Source: Acidimicrobiales bacterium (GTDB lineage: Bacteria > Actinomycetota > Acidimicrobiia > Acidimicrobiales > Iamiaceae). Taken from it: a stretch of DNA of 64,000 nt. Position numbers and translations under genes: made by a program. Below the pieces are notes generated by a model. It was not told the origin of the DNA and made no database searches. It was given only the letters and a program-made list of their open reading frames with translations. Shown here piece after piece: positions 44,491 to 53,771 of this stretch. Every line of letters begins with the position of its first letter. Within the stretch, counting starts at the first letter, position 1. The stretch is from NCBI GenBank assembly GCA_035547835.1, contig DASZTW010000017.1:62001-126000 (forward strand), in the 5' to 3' direction.

Positions 44491-45359
44491 AGGAGATCCA
44501 CGAACACGCGGTCGCGGCGGCGGTAGACCTCGATCGCCGCCACGAGCAGCACCACCGTGGTGGCCACGCTGACGATCAAGGCCTTGGTGAAGTCGGGCTC
44601 GTGCACGCCGATGGCGTTGTGGAACAACCCGAGGATGCCGGTCATCGGGTTGTAGGGCAGGTACTTCGCCAGGCCGCCGAGCGCCTTGGCCGGATACGCC
44701 AGCGGGGTGACGTAGAACCACAGCAGCAGCACGGCCTGCACGATGAAGCGCACGTCACGGAAGTACACGTGCAGCGCGGCGAGCACCATGGCGAGCGACC
44801 ACACGAACAGCAACAGCAGCGCGATGCCGGGGATGAGGGAGAACGTGAACCAGCCGAAATGGCCCCCGAGCGGCACGTTCATGGCGAGCAGCGCCGTGAC
44901 GGTGACGAACAGCCCAGGGCTGTTCGACAGCACCGGCGAGGTCGGCAGGATCGCCCGGGAGAACCACACCTTGTCGGTGAGGCTGGAGCCGTCGACGATG
45001 GCGGTCGACCCGGCGTTGAGGGCGGCGCTGAAGTAGCTCCAGGCGGCGATCCCCGACAACACGTACGCCGCGAATCCTTGGTTGCCCCGGATCGAGATCA
45101 GCCGCGAGAACACGATGGCGATCAGGGCGGCCTGGATCAGCGGGATGCCAACGGCCCACAACATGCCGAACGCGGCGCGCTTGTAGCGGGCCTGGAAGTC
45201 GGCCTTGGCCAGCTTCAGCGTGATCGGCCGGTACGCGAGGAAGTCGCGGAACCACGCCACCCGGCCCATGGGCACGGACGTGAGGACCAGGTCGGGTGGG
45301 GCGCTGGCCGGCGCGGTGGTGACCGGCTCGGCGAGCGGGGCGGTGGTGGCGGCGTTCAC
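44487..45359 (-). CDS. wzm: Wzm-type ABC-2 polysaccharide exporter permease
   Basis: Membrane channel of the polysaccharide exporter. The 290 residues carry about six helices and the family opening FLAYRPITLKLAKADFQARYKRAAFGMLW-type segment, in which basic residues precede helix 1. YVTPLAYPAKALGGLAKYLPYNPMT near 225 is characteristic of Wzm/TagG relatives. The GTG start lies 107 bp from the divergent nucleotidyltransferase gene. Coupled to wzt. Confidence 0.9.
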   Translation of the reverse strand: MNAATTAPLAEPVTTAPASAPPDLVLTSVPMGRVAWFRDFLAYRPITLKLAKADFQARYKRAAFGMLWAVGIPLIQAALIAIVFSRLISIRGNQGFAAYVLSGIAAWSYFSAALNAGSTAIVDGSSLTDKVWFSRAILPTSPVLSNSPGLFVTVTALLAMNVPLGGHFGWFTFSLIPGIALLLLFVWSLAMVLAALHVYFRDVRFIVQAVLLLWFYVTPLAYPAKALGGLAKYLPYNPMTGILGLFHNAIGVHEPDFTKALIVSVATTVVLLVAAIEVYRRRDRVFVDLL

Positions 45360-45466
45360 GGCAGGTCAGGGCTCATCTGGGGCGGTAGGACGCTACCAGA
45401 GGGGGTTCCGCGCCCAGCCGGGGAGGAGACGCGCGGGCGGGCCGTGATGCTACGGTCCTGCGCGCC

Positions 45467-46261
45467 ATGGCGGACGAGATCCCCACCATCATCTTGTGCG
45501 GCGGGCGCGGCACCCGGATCAGCGAGGTCAACCCGCTGCTGCCCAAGCCGCTGCTGACGATCGGCGAACGGCCGATCCTGTGGCACATCATGAAGCTGTA
45601 CTCCGCCCATGGCTTCCACGACTTCGTGCTCGCCCTCGGCTGGCTCGGCGAGGAGATCCGCCGCTTCTTCTTGCACTACCAGGCGCTCACCGCCGACTTC
45701 CGGATCGACCTGACCCGCCCGCAGGAACTCGACTTCCTCGGCGACGGGCCGGCCGAGCCGTGGACGGTGAGCTGCATCGACACCGGGCGTGACTCGCTCA
45801 CCAGCACCCGGGTTCGGGTTGCCGCGGCGCACACGGGCGACGGTCCGGTGTTCGTCACGTACGGCGACGGCGTCGGCGACATCGACGTCGCGGCGCTGCT
45901 CGACCACCACCGCCGCTGCGGCCGGCTCGCCACCGTCACGGCCGTGCGCCCGCCGGGGCGGTTCGGCGAGCTGATCCTCGACGGCGACCGTGTGGTGGAG
46001 TTCGCGGAGAAGCCCCAGACCAGCGCCAGCTCGATCAGCGGCGGCTTCTTCGTGTTCGAGCGCGAAGCGATCGATCGCTACTTGACCCGCGACGACGACG
46101 TGATGCTCGAACGGGAGCCGCTGAACAACCTGGTGGCCGACGGCGAGCTGACCGTGTACCGCCACGACGGCTTCTGGCAGCCGATGGACACGCCGCGCGA
46201 ACGCGACCTGCTCAACGAGCTGTGGCTGGAAGGCCGGGCTCCCTGGAAGGTGTGGCCGTAG
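45467..46261 (+). CDS. Glucose-1-phosphate cytidylyltransferase-like nucleotidyltransferase
   Basis: Activates a sugar-1-phosphate. The N-terminal IILCGGRGTRISEVNPLLPK motif and IGERPILWHIMKLYSAHGF match RfbF, which makes CDP-glucose; metal-binding FVTYGDGVGDID occurs near 125 and GFWQPMDTPRERDLL at the end. At 264 aa it is the RfbF size. With the dehydratase at 34291 it would supply CDP-4-keto-6-deoxyglucose. Nucleotide specificity is inferred from family resemblance. Confidence 0.84.
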   Translation: MADEIPTIILCGGRGTRISEVNPLLPKPLLTIGERPILWHIMKLYSAHGFHDFVLALGWLGEEIRRFFLHYQALTADFRIDLTRPQELDFLGDGPAEPWTVSCIDTGRDSLTSTRVRVAAAHTGDGPVFVTYGDGVGDIDVAALLDHHRRCGRLATVTAVRPPGRFGELILDGDRVVEFAEKPQTSASSISGGFFVFEREAIDRYLTRDDDVMLEREPLNNLVADGELTVYRHDGFWQPMDTPRERDLLNELWLEGRAPWKVWP

Positions 46262-46307
46262 CACTCGGACTGGGGGGTTGGTGGAAGTCGCGGGACGCAA
46301 CGAACGG

Positions 46308-47060
46308 TCAGCCCTCGGCCTGCGCCCAGATCCAGGCGAACAGCGTCCCCTCACCTTTGGTACCGGCGGGCCGCAGCCCGGCCGCCTCGCACGCCGATCG
46401 CATGAACTCGACGGTGGCGGTCGTCCCGAGGAACGGTGCCTCGGCCTGACGGGCCACGTGCGCGTCGAGCGCCCAACGCTTGGGCACGAGCGGCAGCTTC
46501 GACAGCGCCCGGCGGCGGCGCCACTTGGCGACGCGCTTGGCGTACTCGTCGGCCGGGATGTTGTTCCACTGCGCGGCGATCACCCCGCCGGGTCGTAGCA
46601 CCCGCCCCGCCTCCCGCAGGTAGCCGGCGAGGTGGTCGGTGGTGGGCTGGTGCTGGAACACCGTGAACGTCAACAAGAAATCGACGGAACCGTCGGCGAG
46701 GTTCGAAAGGGTGGTGCCGTCGCCGAGCTCGAAATGCACTTTGGGGTTGTCGACCAGATCGGTGGCCCGCTCCACCATCGACGGCGCGATGTCGATGCCG
46801 GTGACCTCGTCGAAGTGGTCGGCCAGCGCCAGGCAGATCCGCCCGAGGCCAGACCCGATCTCGACGGCGTGCCCGTGGCCGGTGGGCTGCACCGGCGCGG
46901 AGACCAGCGCCTGGTCGACGATGTCGCGCCCCGTCTCGAAGAACTGCTCCATGTCGGGGTCGTCGTAGCTGAGGGAGGTGTCGACGTAGTACGCGGGGTT
47001 CTCTCGGCCCCGGTCGTCCCAGAAGCGTCGGACATCGTCAACGGCTCGTCGGGCCGGCAT
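46308..47060 (-). CDS. Class I SAM methyltransferase
   Basis: A 250-aa protein with the classical motif HAVEIGSGLGRICLALADHF near 75, an acidic motif II DVEVTGIDIAPSM-type segment, and LLTFTVFQHQPTTDHLAGYL near 145. VLRPGGVIAAQW follows. The C-terminal fifth is less conserved. It is the first gene after the cytidylyltransferase gene, on the other strand, and is followed on its own strand across a wzm/wzt-like arrangement by other sugar-modifying genes. Substrate unknown. Confidence 0.82.
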   Translation of the reverse strand: MPARRAVDDVRRFWDDRGRENPAYYVDTSLSYDDPDMEQFFETGRDIVDQALVSAPVQPTGHGHAVEIGSGLGRICLALADHFDEVTGIDIAPSMVERATDLVDNPKVHFELGDGTTLSNLADGSVDFLLTFTVFQHQPTTDHLAGYLREAGRVLRPGGVIAAQWNNIPADEYAKRVAKWRRRRALSKLPLVPKRWALDAHVARQAEAPFLGTTATVEFMRSACEAAGLRPAGTKGEGTLFAWIWAQAEG

Positions 47061-47153
47061 GGTGGTTCGTTCCTCGGTTGTGCGGTGGACAGGTACGTGT
47101 CGTGTGCGGTGACCGGTGGTCCGGCGGGATCGGCAGGTCGGGGTGACCTGGGT

Positions 47154-47840
47154 TCAGCGCCGTCCGGAATCGACGCCGGTGACGTCGCCCGAGCCGATGG
47201 AAGCAGCCACCGAGACCACCGGGCCGACGCGACGCTCCGGGCGCTCCTCGACGTGGTCGATCCAGGTGGGGAGGCGGTCGACCGACACCGGCTTGGCCAG
47301 CCCGAGGGCGATGAACACCGTGCGGAACAAGATCCACAGGTCGAACCGCATCGAGCGGTGCTCGATGTAGAGCAAGTCGAGCTTCGTGCCTTGCGAGATC
47401 AGCTCCGAGGCGAGGTCGCTGACCTGCCACAGCCCGGTGCAGCCGGGGCGGACCGACACGCGGGCTTCGGCCACGCCGGGTTGCATCGACTCATGCAGGT
47501 GGCGCATCTCGGGTCGGGGGCCCACCAGGCTCATCGTGCCGAGCACAGCCAGGTAGATCTGCGGGAGCTCGTCGAGGTGCACGCGGCGCATCGCCCTCAT
47601 GGGGGCGGGGATCGGCACATCGGCGAGGCCGTGCTTGTCGATGTAGCGGGGCGTGGCCACGGGCAGCGTGCGGATCTTCACGATGCGGAACGACCGGCCA
47701 CCCAAACCGACACGCTGTTGCACGAAGAACGGCCAAGAGCGGAGGCATACGGCGGACACGAGCGCACCAGCGGCCACGAAGGGGAGCGCGACGACGCCCA
47801 AGAGTGCGCCCGCCAGTAGGTCAAAGGTTCGTTTTGCCAT
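47154..47840 (-). CDS. Undecaprenyl-phosphate sugar phosphotransferase (WbaP/PglC type)
   Basis: Starts each repeat unit by moving a sugar-1-phosphate to the lipid carrier. It is the short monotopic form (228 aa) with one hydrophobic segment after MAKRTFDLLAG, the core motif RVGLGGRSFRIVKIRT, the catalytic region HLDELPQIYLAV and MSLVGPRPEM, then RPGCTGLWQVS. I use the ATG after GAGGGGCGGAGG; a GTG 48 nt upstream overlaps the stop of the polymerase-like gene and is a real alternative. Confidence 0.87.
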   Translation of the reverse strand: MAKRTFDLLAGALLGVVALPFVAAGALVSAVCLRSWPFFVQQRVGLGGRSFRIVKIRTLPVATPRYIDKHGLADVPIPAPMRAMRRVHLDELPQIYLAVLGTMSLVGPRPEMRHLHESMQPGVAEARVSVRPGCTGLWQVSDLASELISQGTKLDLLYIEHRSMRFDLWILFRTVFIALGLAKPVSVDRLPTWIDHVEERPERRVGPVVSVAASIGSGDVTGVDSGRR

Positions 47841-47884
47841 CCTCCGCCCCTCACATCCCAGCGTCGTCAGGGAACTGCGGCCGT

Positions 47885-49480
47885 TCACGGCACCCTGCTT
47901 GCCCTGCGGAGAAATTCGACGCCATCGCCCGGGTTTCCTCCCGCCAGGGCGACGAGATCTGTCGACCCGTCAGATCGATTGGTCGAGTCAGGAGCATAGG
48001 CCCGCGTCCCGACGGCCACCGTGCCGAGCGCGATCAGGATCCACGCGAAGGACCCGGAGTTGATGTCGGTCCAGGCGTTGTGGGTCAGCCCTACCACCAA
48101 GCCCCCGATCAACATCAACATCGCCCCGCCGGGCTCGGGCCCATCGTTCCCGCTGCGGTTGTGGCGGCGGGCCTCGACGAGGGCGCTGACGACCAGGGCG
48201 ATGAACAGGCCCATCACGAGCCATCCGCCCTGCATGCCGATGCCGAGCACGGCGTTGCCGGAGACCAGCAGGCGGACGGTCGAGCTGCGCCGCAAGATGG
48301 CCCCGTCGGACCCGATCCCCTGTCCGATCGGGTGGCCGCCCACTTCACCCAAGCTCGTCGTGAGCTCGTTGGTGTGGCCCTTGTTCGAGATGCTGTTCTG
48401 GCTGCCGGTCAACCGGCTGGTGAGCGCGCCCGGCACGAACGCGAGCAGCGCGACGAGCGCGATCGCCACGAACCGCACCCGCGCCGCCTCCGAAAAGCCC
48501 CGCACGGCGAGCACGGCCCATGCGCCGACGATGCCGAGGGCGATGATGTCGATGCGCGTGCCGGACAGCACGACCCCGGCGCCGCACAGCCCGAGCACCG
48601 CACCGTCGCGCCAGGTGAGCTTGCGGGTCATGCCCGCGATGCCGATGCAGGCGCCCGCGAGCATCAGGTCGGCAAACGAGAACGGTGCCAGCACGAAAGA
48701 CGTTCCACGGAAGTTGCCGACGCGGAACCAGGCCAGCGCGTCACTCAAGGCGGTACCCGTGAGACCGGCGACTTGCGTGTAGTAGGTGGGAAGGCCGGCG
48801 GTCTGGGTGAGGAACCGGGTGAAACCGCCGCGATCGAGCCGCTGCCAGATGCCGCCCAACGCCAATGCGACGGCAACCCCGGTGGCGAAGCGCCAGATCG
48901 CGGATCGTTGCTCGGCGTCCGGCTTCAGCCAACGCACCCCCACGAACAGCAACACGATCAGGCCGAGGCTGCGCAGGCCGATCACGCGGGCGTTGAGGTG
49001 CAGGCCAGGCGCCAACAGCGGGGTGATGGCGAACCAGAAGAGCAGGGCCCAGAGATAGGCGAGAGCGATCCGTTCGATGGTGGGGAGAGTGCGCGCTGCA
49101 CGGTCCCGGCGTGCCTTCCAGCCGGCCAGGAAGATCGCGATGGCGATCAGGTCCTTCACCAGCGCGCCGCCGCGGACCACGCCGTGGGGCAGCCCGAACT
49201 TGTACAGGAACGACAGGCACAGCACGCCGAACGGGATCCAGAACAGCATGAACATGATGGCGCCGACCGGTCGCCGGTACGCGAGGTAACCGACCAGCAG
49301 CCCGATCAGCAGGCCGAGCACCAAGTCGGGCCCGAAGCCCGCGAAGGCACCGAACACCTCGACGACGATCAGCACGAGCGGAACGACGATCTCGTACCAG
49401 CGGGGCCGTCGCGGCCTCGGGATGGTGAACCGGGCCCGACGCCCGATGGGTCGGCGACGTCGCCGCATCGCGAGCGTCAC
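47885..49480 (-). CDS. O-antigen polymerase/ligase-like membrane protein (Wzy/WaaL superfamily)
   Basis: A 531-aa membrane protein with about 11-12 helices and a basic N terminus. A large extracellular loop near 370-400 (LTGSQNSISNKGHTNELTTSL with GEVGGHPIGQGIGSDG) is typical of the O-antigen ligase / Wzy family, where a conserved loop His and Arg act on lipid-linked sugars. Whether it polymerises repeats or ligates chains cannot be told by sequence. The GTG overlaps the GT2 gene stop, and its own stop overlaps the possible upstream start of the phosphotransferase. Confidence 0.83.
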   Translation of the reverse strand: MTLAMRRRRRPIGRRARFTIPRPRRPRWYEIVVPLVLIVVEVFGAFAGFGPDLVLGLLIGLLVGYLAYRRPVGAIMFMLFWIPFGVLCLSFLYKFGLPHGVVRGGALVKDLIAIAIFLAGWKARRDRAARTLPTIERIALAYLWALLFWFAITPLLAPGLHLNARVIGLRSLGLIVLLFVGVRWLKPDAEQRSAIWRFATGVAVALALGGIWQRLDRGGFTRFLTQTAGLPTYYTQVAGLTGTALSDALAWFRVGNFRGTSFVLAPFSFADLMLAGACIGIAGMTRKLTWRDGAVLGLCGAGVVLSGTRIDIIALGIVGAWAVLAVRGFSEAARVRFVAIALVALLAFVPGALTSRLTGSQNSISNKGHTNELTTSLGEVGGHPIGQGIGSDGAILRRSSTVRLLVSGNAVLGIGMQGGWLVMGLFIALVVSALVEARRHNRSGNDGPEPGGAMLMLIGGLVVGLTHNAWTDINSGSFAWILIALGTVAVGTRAYAPDSTNRSDGSTDLVALAGGNPGDGVEFLRRASRVP

Positions 49481-50487
49481 AGGACCAGCTTGCGGTAGCG
49501 GCGCGACCCTTCGGCGAGCGCCACGACCTCGCCCATGTCGATGGCGAGCGCGTGGGGCAGGTACCGCACCCGCCCGGCCTTGTCCGCGACGATCGGGTCA
49601 CGCCGGACGCGGTACTGCGCGTACGGCGCGTTCGCGGCGGCTGCGACGGCGAGGCCCACGATCGGTCGACCTCGCAACGCCAGGCCGGCGCCGGTTGCGA
49701 GACCAACCGTGGCCGCGATGGCGCGTGGGTGCGACGGCTTCCAGAACCACCGGCTACCGATCAACTCGTGCAGCTCGGGGTGGCGGGCGAGTGCCCCGAC
49801 CACGCCGCGCCAGCGCCAGGTGTCCTTGAGCGCGGCGCGGAAGCTCGACGGGCGCACGTCGTGCTCGACGACGGCCTCGGCGCAGAACGCGAACGATGCC
49901 CCCTGGTCAAGACAGCGCAGTGCCAAGTCGGTGTCCTCACCGGCGGGCTGGTCGAACGCCTCGTCGAAGCCGTCGACTTTCTCGAGCCAGGTGCGCCGGT
50001 AGCCCATGTTGCAGGTCTGGAAGGTCCCCGACGGCTCCCGGACCTCCAACGTGCGACTGAAGACACCCGAGTTCTGGAGCTGGTCCGGGGCCGGGATCGT
50101 GGTGCCCTGCACGAAATCGTGGTCGTCGAGCGCGGCGAGCAGCGTGGCCACCCAGTCGGTGTGCGGCACGCAGTCGTCGTCGGTGAACAACACCCGGCTG
50201 GCCGGGCTCGCGCGCCAGCCGCGGTTGCGGGCCGGGGCCGGTCCCGCGCGGCGTTCCTGGCGGAACCACTGCAACGGCAGCGACGACGCGCGGGCCAGCT
50301 CGGCCAGCACCGACGGGGTGTCGTCGGACGAGCAGTCGTCGACGATCACCACCTCGAACGCCGGCGCGCCCACCTGCGCCTCGAGGCCGCGGACCAAGCG
50401 CGGGAGCAGCTCGGCCCGGTTGTGAGTGGCCGCGACCACCAAGACGTCGGGCGCGGTGCCCCGGGTCGTCTGCAGGTCGGCGCTCAT
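49477..50487 (-). CDS. Glycosyltransferase family 2
   Basis: An inverting GT-A enzyme, 336 aa. VLVVAATHNRAELLPRLVRG starts the fold, the sugar-nucleotide motif is VVIVDDCSSDDTPSV, the metal DxD is FTDDDCVPH near 105 and the catalytic base region is AGEDTDLALRCLDQG near 205. The C terminus has a hydrophobic stretch near 280-300 that could sit on the membrane. I chose the ATG beginning MSADLQTTRG because upstream codons are not GT2-like. Coupled to the polymerase-like gene. Confidence 0.88.
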   Translation of the reverse strand: MSADLQTTRGTAPDVLVVAATHNRAELLPRLVRGLEAQVGAPAFEVVIVDDCSSDDTPSVLAELARASSLPLQWFRQERRAGPAPARNRGWRASPASRVLFTDDDCVPHTDWVATLLAALDDHDFVQGTTIPAPDQLQNSGVFSRTLEVREPSGTFQTCNMGYRRTWLEKVDGFDEAFDQPAGEDTDLALRCLDQGASFAFCAEAVVEHDVRPSSFRAALKDTWRWRGVVGALARHPELHELIGSRWFWKPSHPRAIAATVGLATGAGLALRGRPIVGLAVAAAANAPYAQYRVRRDPIVADKAGRVRYLPHALAIDMGEVVALAEGSRRYRKLVL

Positions 50488-50557
50488 CGTGTGGCGGTCC
50501 TCATGTGGCGGAATCGGCGTGGAGAGTGACGTGGAGCGCGGTTGGTAGCCTGCCGCC

Positions 50558-51475
50558 GTGTCCGACCGTGGGGAGACGATCACCGCGGTGATGCCGGTCC
50601 ACGACGCTGCCTCCCTGGTTGGCGACGCGGTTGCCGCGTTCCTGCCGGCGCTGGAGTCTACGGGAGGCCGGCTGCTCGTGGTCGACGATGCCAGCAGCGA
50701 CGGAACCGGCGACCTCGCGGCAGCCGCCGGCGCCGAGGTCCTCCGGCTCGACACCGCCAGCGGCCCGTACGTCGCCCGCAACGCCGGCTGGCGCCACGCG
50801 GCGGCGGACTTGCTGGTGTTCGTCGACGTCCGCTGCCGCCCCACGCCCACCTGGCCCGGCTCGCTCTTCGCCGCTTTCGACGACCCCGACGTGGCGCTCG
50901 CAGCCGGCGACGTGCGGGTCCGCACGGGCCCCACGGTCGCCGCCCGCGCCGCCGCCGAGCTCCAGCCCTTGTCGTCGTCACACGGCAAGCAGCACGCGTT
51001 CCTGCCGTACGCGCCCACCTGCCACCTGGCCGCCCGGCGCTCCGTGCTCGAGCACCTCGACGGCTTCCGGCCGGTTCGGGGCGGGGGCGACGTCGACCTC
51101 TGCTGGCGGGCGCAGCTCGAAGGCTGCGGCCGCCTCGAGTTCGTCGACGACGCCGTGTTGGAGTGGGTACCTCGCGAGCGTTTGCGCGACTTGTTGAGCC
51201 AGTTCCGCCGCTATGGCGCCAACCAGGCCCGCCTCGACCGCGAGTTCGCGCCGTTCGGGCGCGACGCGCCGGCGGCGCCGCACCCGGCGCGCGTCGCCAT
51301 CCACGAGCTGCGCATGCTCGGCCGGACCCGGCCGCCCCAGGTCGACCCCGTGTCCCACGATGACGCCGCCCGCCCCGGCTGGGCCGAGCGAGCGGTGGCC
51401 GGCGCCGCGCGGGTGGCCATGGCAGCGGGCACCCATCGCGGCGCCACCGAGACCGCTGGACCGACGCCGCCATGA
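50558..51475 (+). CDS. Glycosyltransferase family 2 with altered DxD
   Basis: A 305-aa GT2-like protein: ITAVMPVHDAASLVGDAV, then VVDDASSDGTGDL, GGGDVDLCWRAQL near 180. The spot where GT2 enzymes have DxD reads VFVDVRCRPTP, so the second acidic residue is Arg. The active site may use a different metal arrangement or be inactive. GTG start. Its stop overlaps the ATG of the next glycosyltransferase (ATGA), and the gene diverges from the other GT2 across 70 bp. Confidence 0.82.
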   Translation: MSDRGETITAVMPVHDAASLVGDAVAAFLPALESTGGRLLVVDDASSDGTGDLAAAAGAEVLRLDTASGPYVARNAGWRHAAADLLVFVDVRCRPTPTWPGSLFAAFDDPDVALAAGDVRVRTGPTVAARAAAELQPLSSSHGKQHAFLPYAPTCHLAARRSVLEHLDGFRPVRGGGDVDLCWRAQLEGCGRLEFVDDAVLEWVPRERLRDLLSQFRRYGANQARLDREFAPFGRDAPAAPHPARVAIHELRMLGRTRPPQVDPVSHDDAARPGWAERAVAGAARVAMAAGTHRGATETAGPTPP

Positions 51476-52593
51476 CCCAGCCCAACTTGCGCGTCCTGCA
51501 CGTCGGCGAGTTCTTGCAGGGCGGCATCGCGAGCTACCTGGACGAGCTGTTGCCCGCACAGGTCTGCGAGTTGGGGGCCGAACAGGTGGCGCTCGTGTGC
51601 CCCGGGGACCACGTCGCCTACTTGGAACGTCAGACTGGCTATCAGATCCGGCCCTACCGACGCGACGGTCGCGACCCGAGGTCGCTGGCGCGGCTCACCG
51701 TTGAGTTCCGACGTGCGCTACGCGAGTTCCGCCCAACCGTGGTGCACCTGCACAGCACGTTCGCCGGCGCGATCTGCCGCCCGATCCTCGCCGCCATCGC
51801 TCGCCGGCGGCGGCCCGCCGTCGTCTATTGCGCCCACGGGTGGGGCTTCCTCCGGGAAGTGAGCCCGGCCGCGCTGCGGGCCAACGAGTGGGTCGAACGC
51901 GCCCTCGCCCGCCCGACCGACGCGATCGTGTCGATCAGCGAGACCGAGCATCGGGCCGCGCTGGCCCACCATCTCCCTGCGACCCGCTGTCTGGCGATCC
52001 GCCACGGCATCAGCGACCCGACCGTCCCCGGAGCGGCGCCGACCGCTGCGCACGTGGACGCAGGCGCGCCCATCCGGTTGCTGTTCGTCGGTCGCCATGA
52101 CCCCCAAAAGGGTCTCGATCTGCTCCTGGAGGCGATGGCGCTGCTCGAACCCGGGATCGCCGAGCTGACGGTGGCCGGCGAAGCCGCACTGCGGCCCGGC
52201 CGGTCGAGCGAGGTGGCCGCGCAGGGCGTGACGTGGTTGGGCTGGGTGCCGCACCACGAGCTCCACGTCCTGGTGCGCGCACACGACGCGCTCGTGGTGC
52301 CGTCACGTTGGGAGGGCTTCGGATTGGTGGCCCTGGAGGCGATGCGCGCCGGTCGGGCCGTGGTCGCCAGTGACCGGGGGAGCTTGCCCGAGATCGTCGA
52401 TGACGGACGAACGGGCGTCCTGGTCAGGCCGCTCTCACCCGAGCGCCTCGCGGCCACGCTCGGCGCGTTGACGCGACCCCAGCTGGAGTCCATGGGCGCA
52501 GCCGGCCGGCGGCGCTACGAGGACGAGTTCACCGCCGAGCGGATGAACCGCCAGACGCTCGACCTCTATCGGTCGGTGAGCACCCGCCCGTAA
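51472..52593 (+). CDS. Glycosyltransferase family 4
   Basis: A 373-aa GT-B enzyme. The N-terminal fold starts LRVLHVGEFLQGGIASYLDEL, RLLFVGRHDPQKGLDLLLEAM is the donor-domain opening near 200 and the donor-binding EX7E motif is EGFGLVALEAM near 280. Retaining transfer from a nucleotide sugar is expected. It is coupled to the GT2 gene and its 3' end overlaps the convergent GT4 gene by 28 nt. Confidence 0.88.
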   Translation: MTQPNLRVLHVGEFLQGGIASYLDELLPAQVCELGAEQVALVCPGDHVAYLERQTGYQIRPYRRDGRDPRSLARLTVEFRRALREFRPTVVHLHSTFAGAICRPILAAIARRRRPAVVYCAHGWGFLREVSPAALRANEWVERALARPTDAIVSISETEHRAALAHHLPATRCLAIRHGISDPTVPGAAPTAAHVDAGAPIRLLFVGRHDPQKGLDLLLEAMALLEPGIAELTVAGEAALRPGRSSEVAAQGVTWLGWVPHHELHVLVRAHDALVVPSRWEGFGLVALEAMRAGRAVVASDRGSLPEIVDDGRTGVLVRPLSPERLAATLGALTRPQLESMGAAGRRRYEDEFTAERMNRQTLDLYRSVSTRP

Positions 52594-53771
52594 GCCGCCA
52601 GCAGGCCCGACGCGAACGCAGACCACGGGTCGGTGGCGCGGAGCCGGGCCGTGGCCGCCTCCCCCAGACGTTCCGCGAGCCCCGGCTCCGACAACACCCG
52701 TATGAGCGCGCCGGCCAGCGCAGCGGCATCGTCGACGGGGACGAGCTCGCCGGTGACCCCCGGCTCGATCGCCGCCACCAGCCCCCCGGTGCGCGAAGCC
52801 ACGACCGCGCGGCCCATGGCCATGGCTTCGAGCACCGACAGGCCTTGCGATTCGAGCCGCGACGGCTGGACGTAGACCCGCGCCGACCGCACGTACGGCA
52901 ACACGTCGTCGACGTGGTCGACCAGCTCGACCGCATCGACCAGGCCGAGGTCGCCGATCAGGGCTCGCATCTCGTCGGCGTACTCCGACCAGCCAGCCTG
53001 CTCCCCGCCCACCAAGACGAGGTGCGCGTCAGCAACCGCTTCCCGGACGGCGGGCATGGCGCGCAACAGCACGTCGACCCCCTTGTCCGGGTGCAGACGC
53101 GCCACCGACACCACGCGGTGGTCGGAGGGAACGGGCACGGGCGGATCGTCGGGCTCGGGTGGCGGGCCGGCCACGACCACCACCCGTTCGGGGTGCCGCA
53201 GGCCCGCGTACTCGCCGACGAGCGCCGCGCTCGGTGCCATCACCAGGTCGGCGGCCCACTCGCCGATGGTCGTGAGCCGTGGATAGGGCTGGAGCGAGTG
53301 GAGCTGCCAGACCACCTTCGCTCGGGCGAGCTTGGCCGGCACCAGCGCGAGCAGCAGCCCACGGTGCTCGTTGACGTGCACCACGGCGGGCCGCAGCTTC
53401 CGGAGCGCCCGGGCGAGGCGCAGCCAGTACCAGGGCATGGCGAGGGCGCCGAACAGGGCGCCGAGTCCCGACGCCGACACCTTTCCGTAGCGGCCCAGCG
53501 AGCCAGGCGGTGTCACCACCTCGGTGGCCACCCCCGACGCGGTGAGCTTGTCGACCAGTGGACCTTCAGCCGTGGTCACCACCCGCACGTCGTGACCCGT
53601 GCGCTCCAACACGCCGGCCTGCAGCTGCATGGCACGGTGGCTGCCGGCATACAGATGCGGATACGCCTCGAAGAACACGACCCGCGCCGGGTCGCCGGCA
53701 TCGTCGATCGGCGAGGCAGGAACCGCCGTCGGGTCAGACGACGTCAGGTCGGACGCGGTCGGATCAGACAC
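52566..53771 (-). CDS. Glycosyltransferase family 4
   Basis: A 401-aa GT-B enzyme with VVFFEAYPHLYAGSHRAMQL at the N terminus, VVSVARLHPDKGVDVLLRAM near 215 and EX7E as ESQGLSVLEAMAMGR near 305. The first 25 residues are a Thr/Ser/Asp-rich extension with TASDLTSSDPTA-like repeats, probably non-conserved. Its start overlaps the end of the next GT4 gene by 8 nt, so the two are likely cotranscribed. Confidence 0.87.
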   Translation of the reverse strand: MSDPTASDLTSSDPTAVPASPIDDAGDPARVVFFEAYPHLYAGSHRAMQLQAGVLERTGHDVRVVTTAEGPLVDKLTASGVATEVVTPPGSLGRYGKVSASGLGALFGALAMPWYWLRLARALRKLRPAVVHVNEHRGLLLALVPAKLARAKVVWQLHSLQPYPRLTTIGEWAADLVMAPSAALVGEYAGLRHPERVVVVAGPPPEPDDPPVPVPSDHRVVSVARLHPDKGVDVLLRAMPAVREAVADAHLVLVGGEQAGWSEYADEMRALIGDLGLVDAVELVDHVDDVLPYVRSARVYVQPSRLESQGLSVLEAMAMGRAVVASRTGGLVAAIEPGVTGELVPVDDAAALAGALIRVLSEPGLAERLGEAATARLRATDPWSAFASGLLAAYGRVLTDR

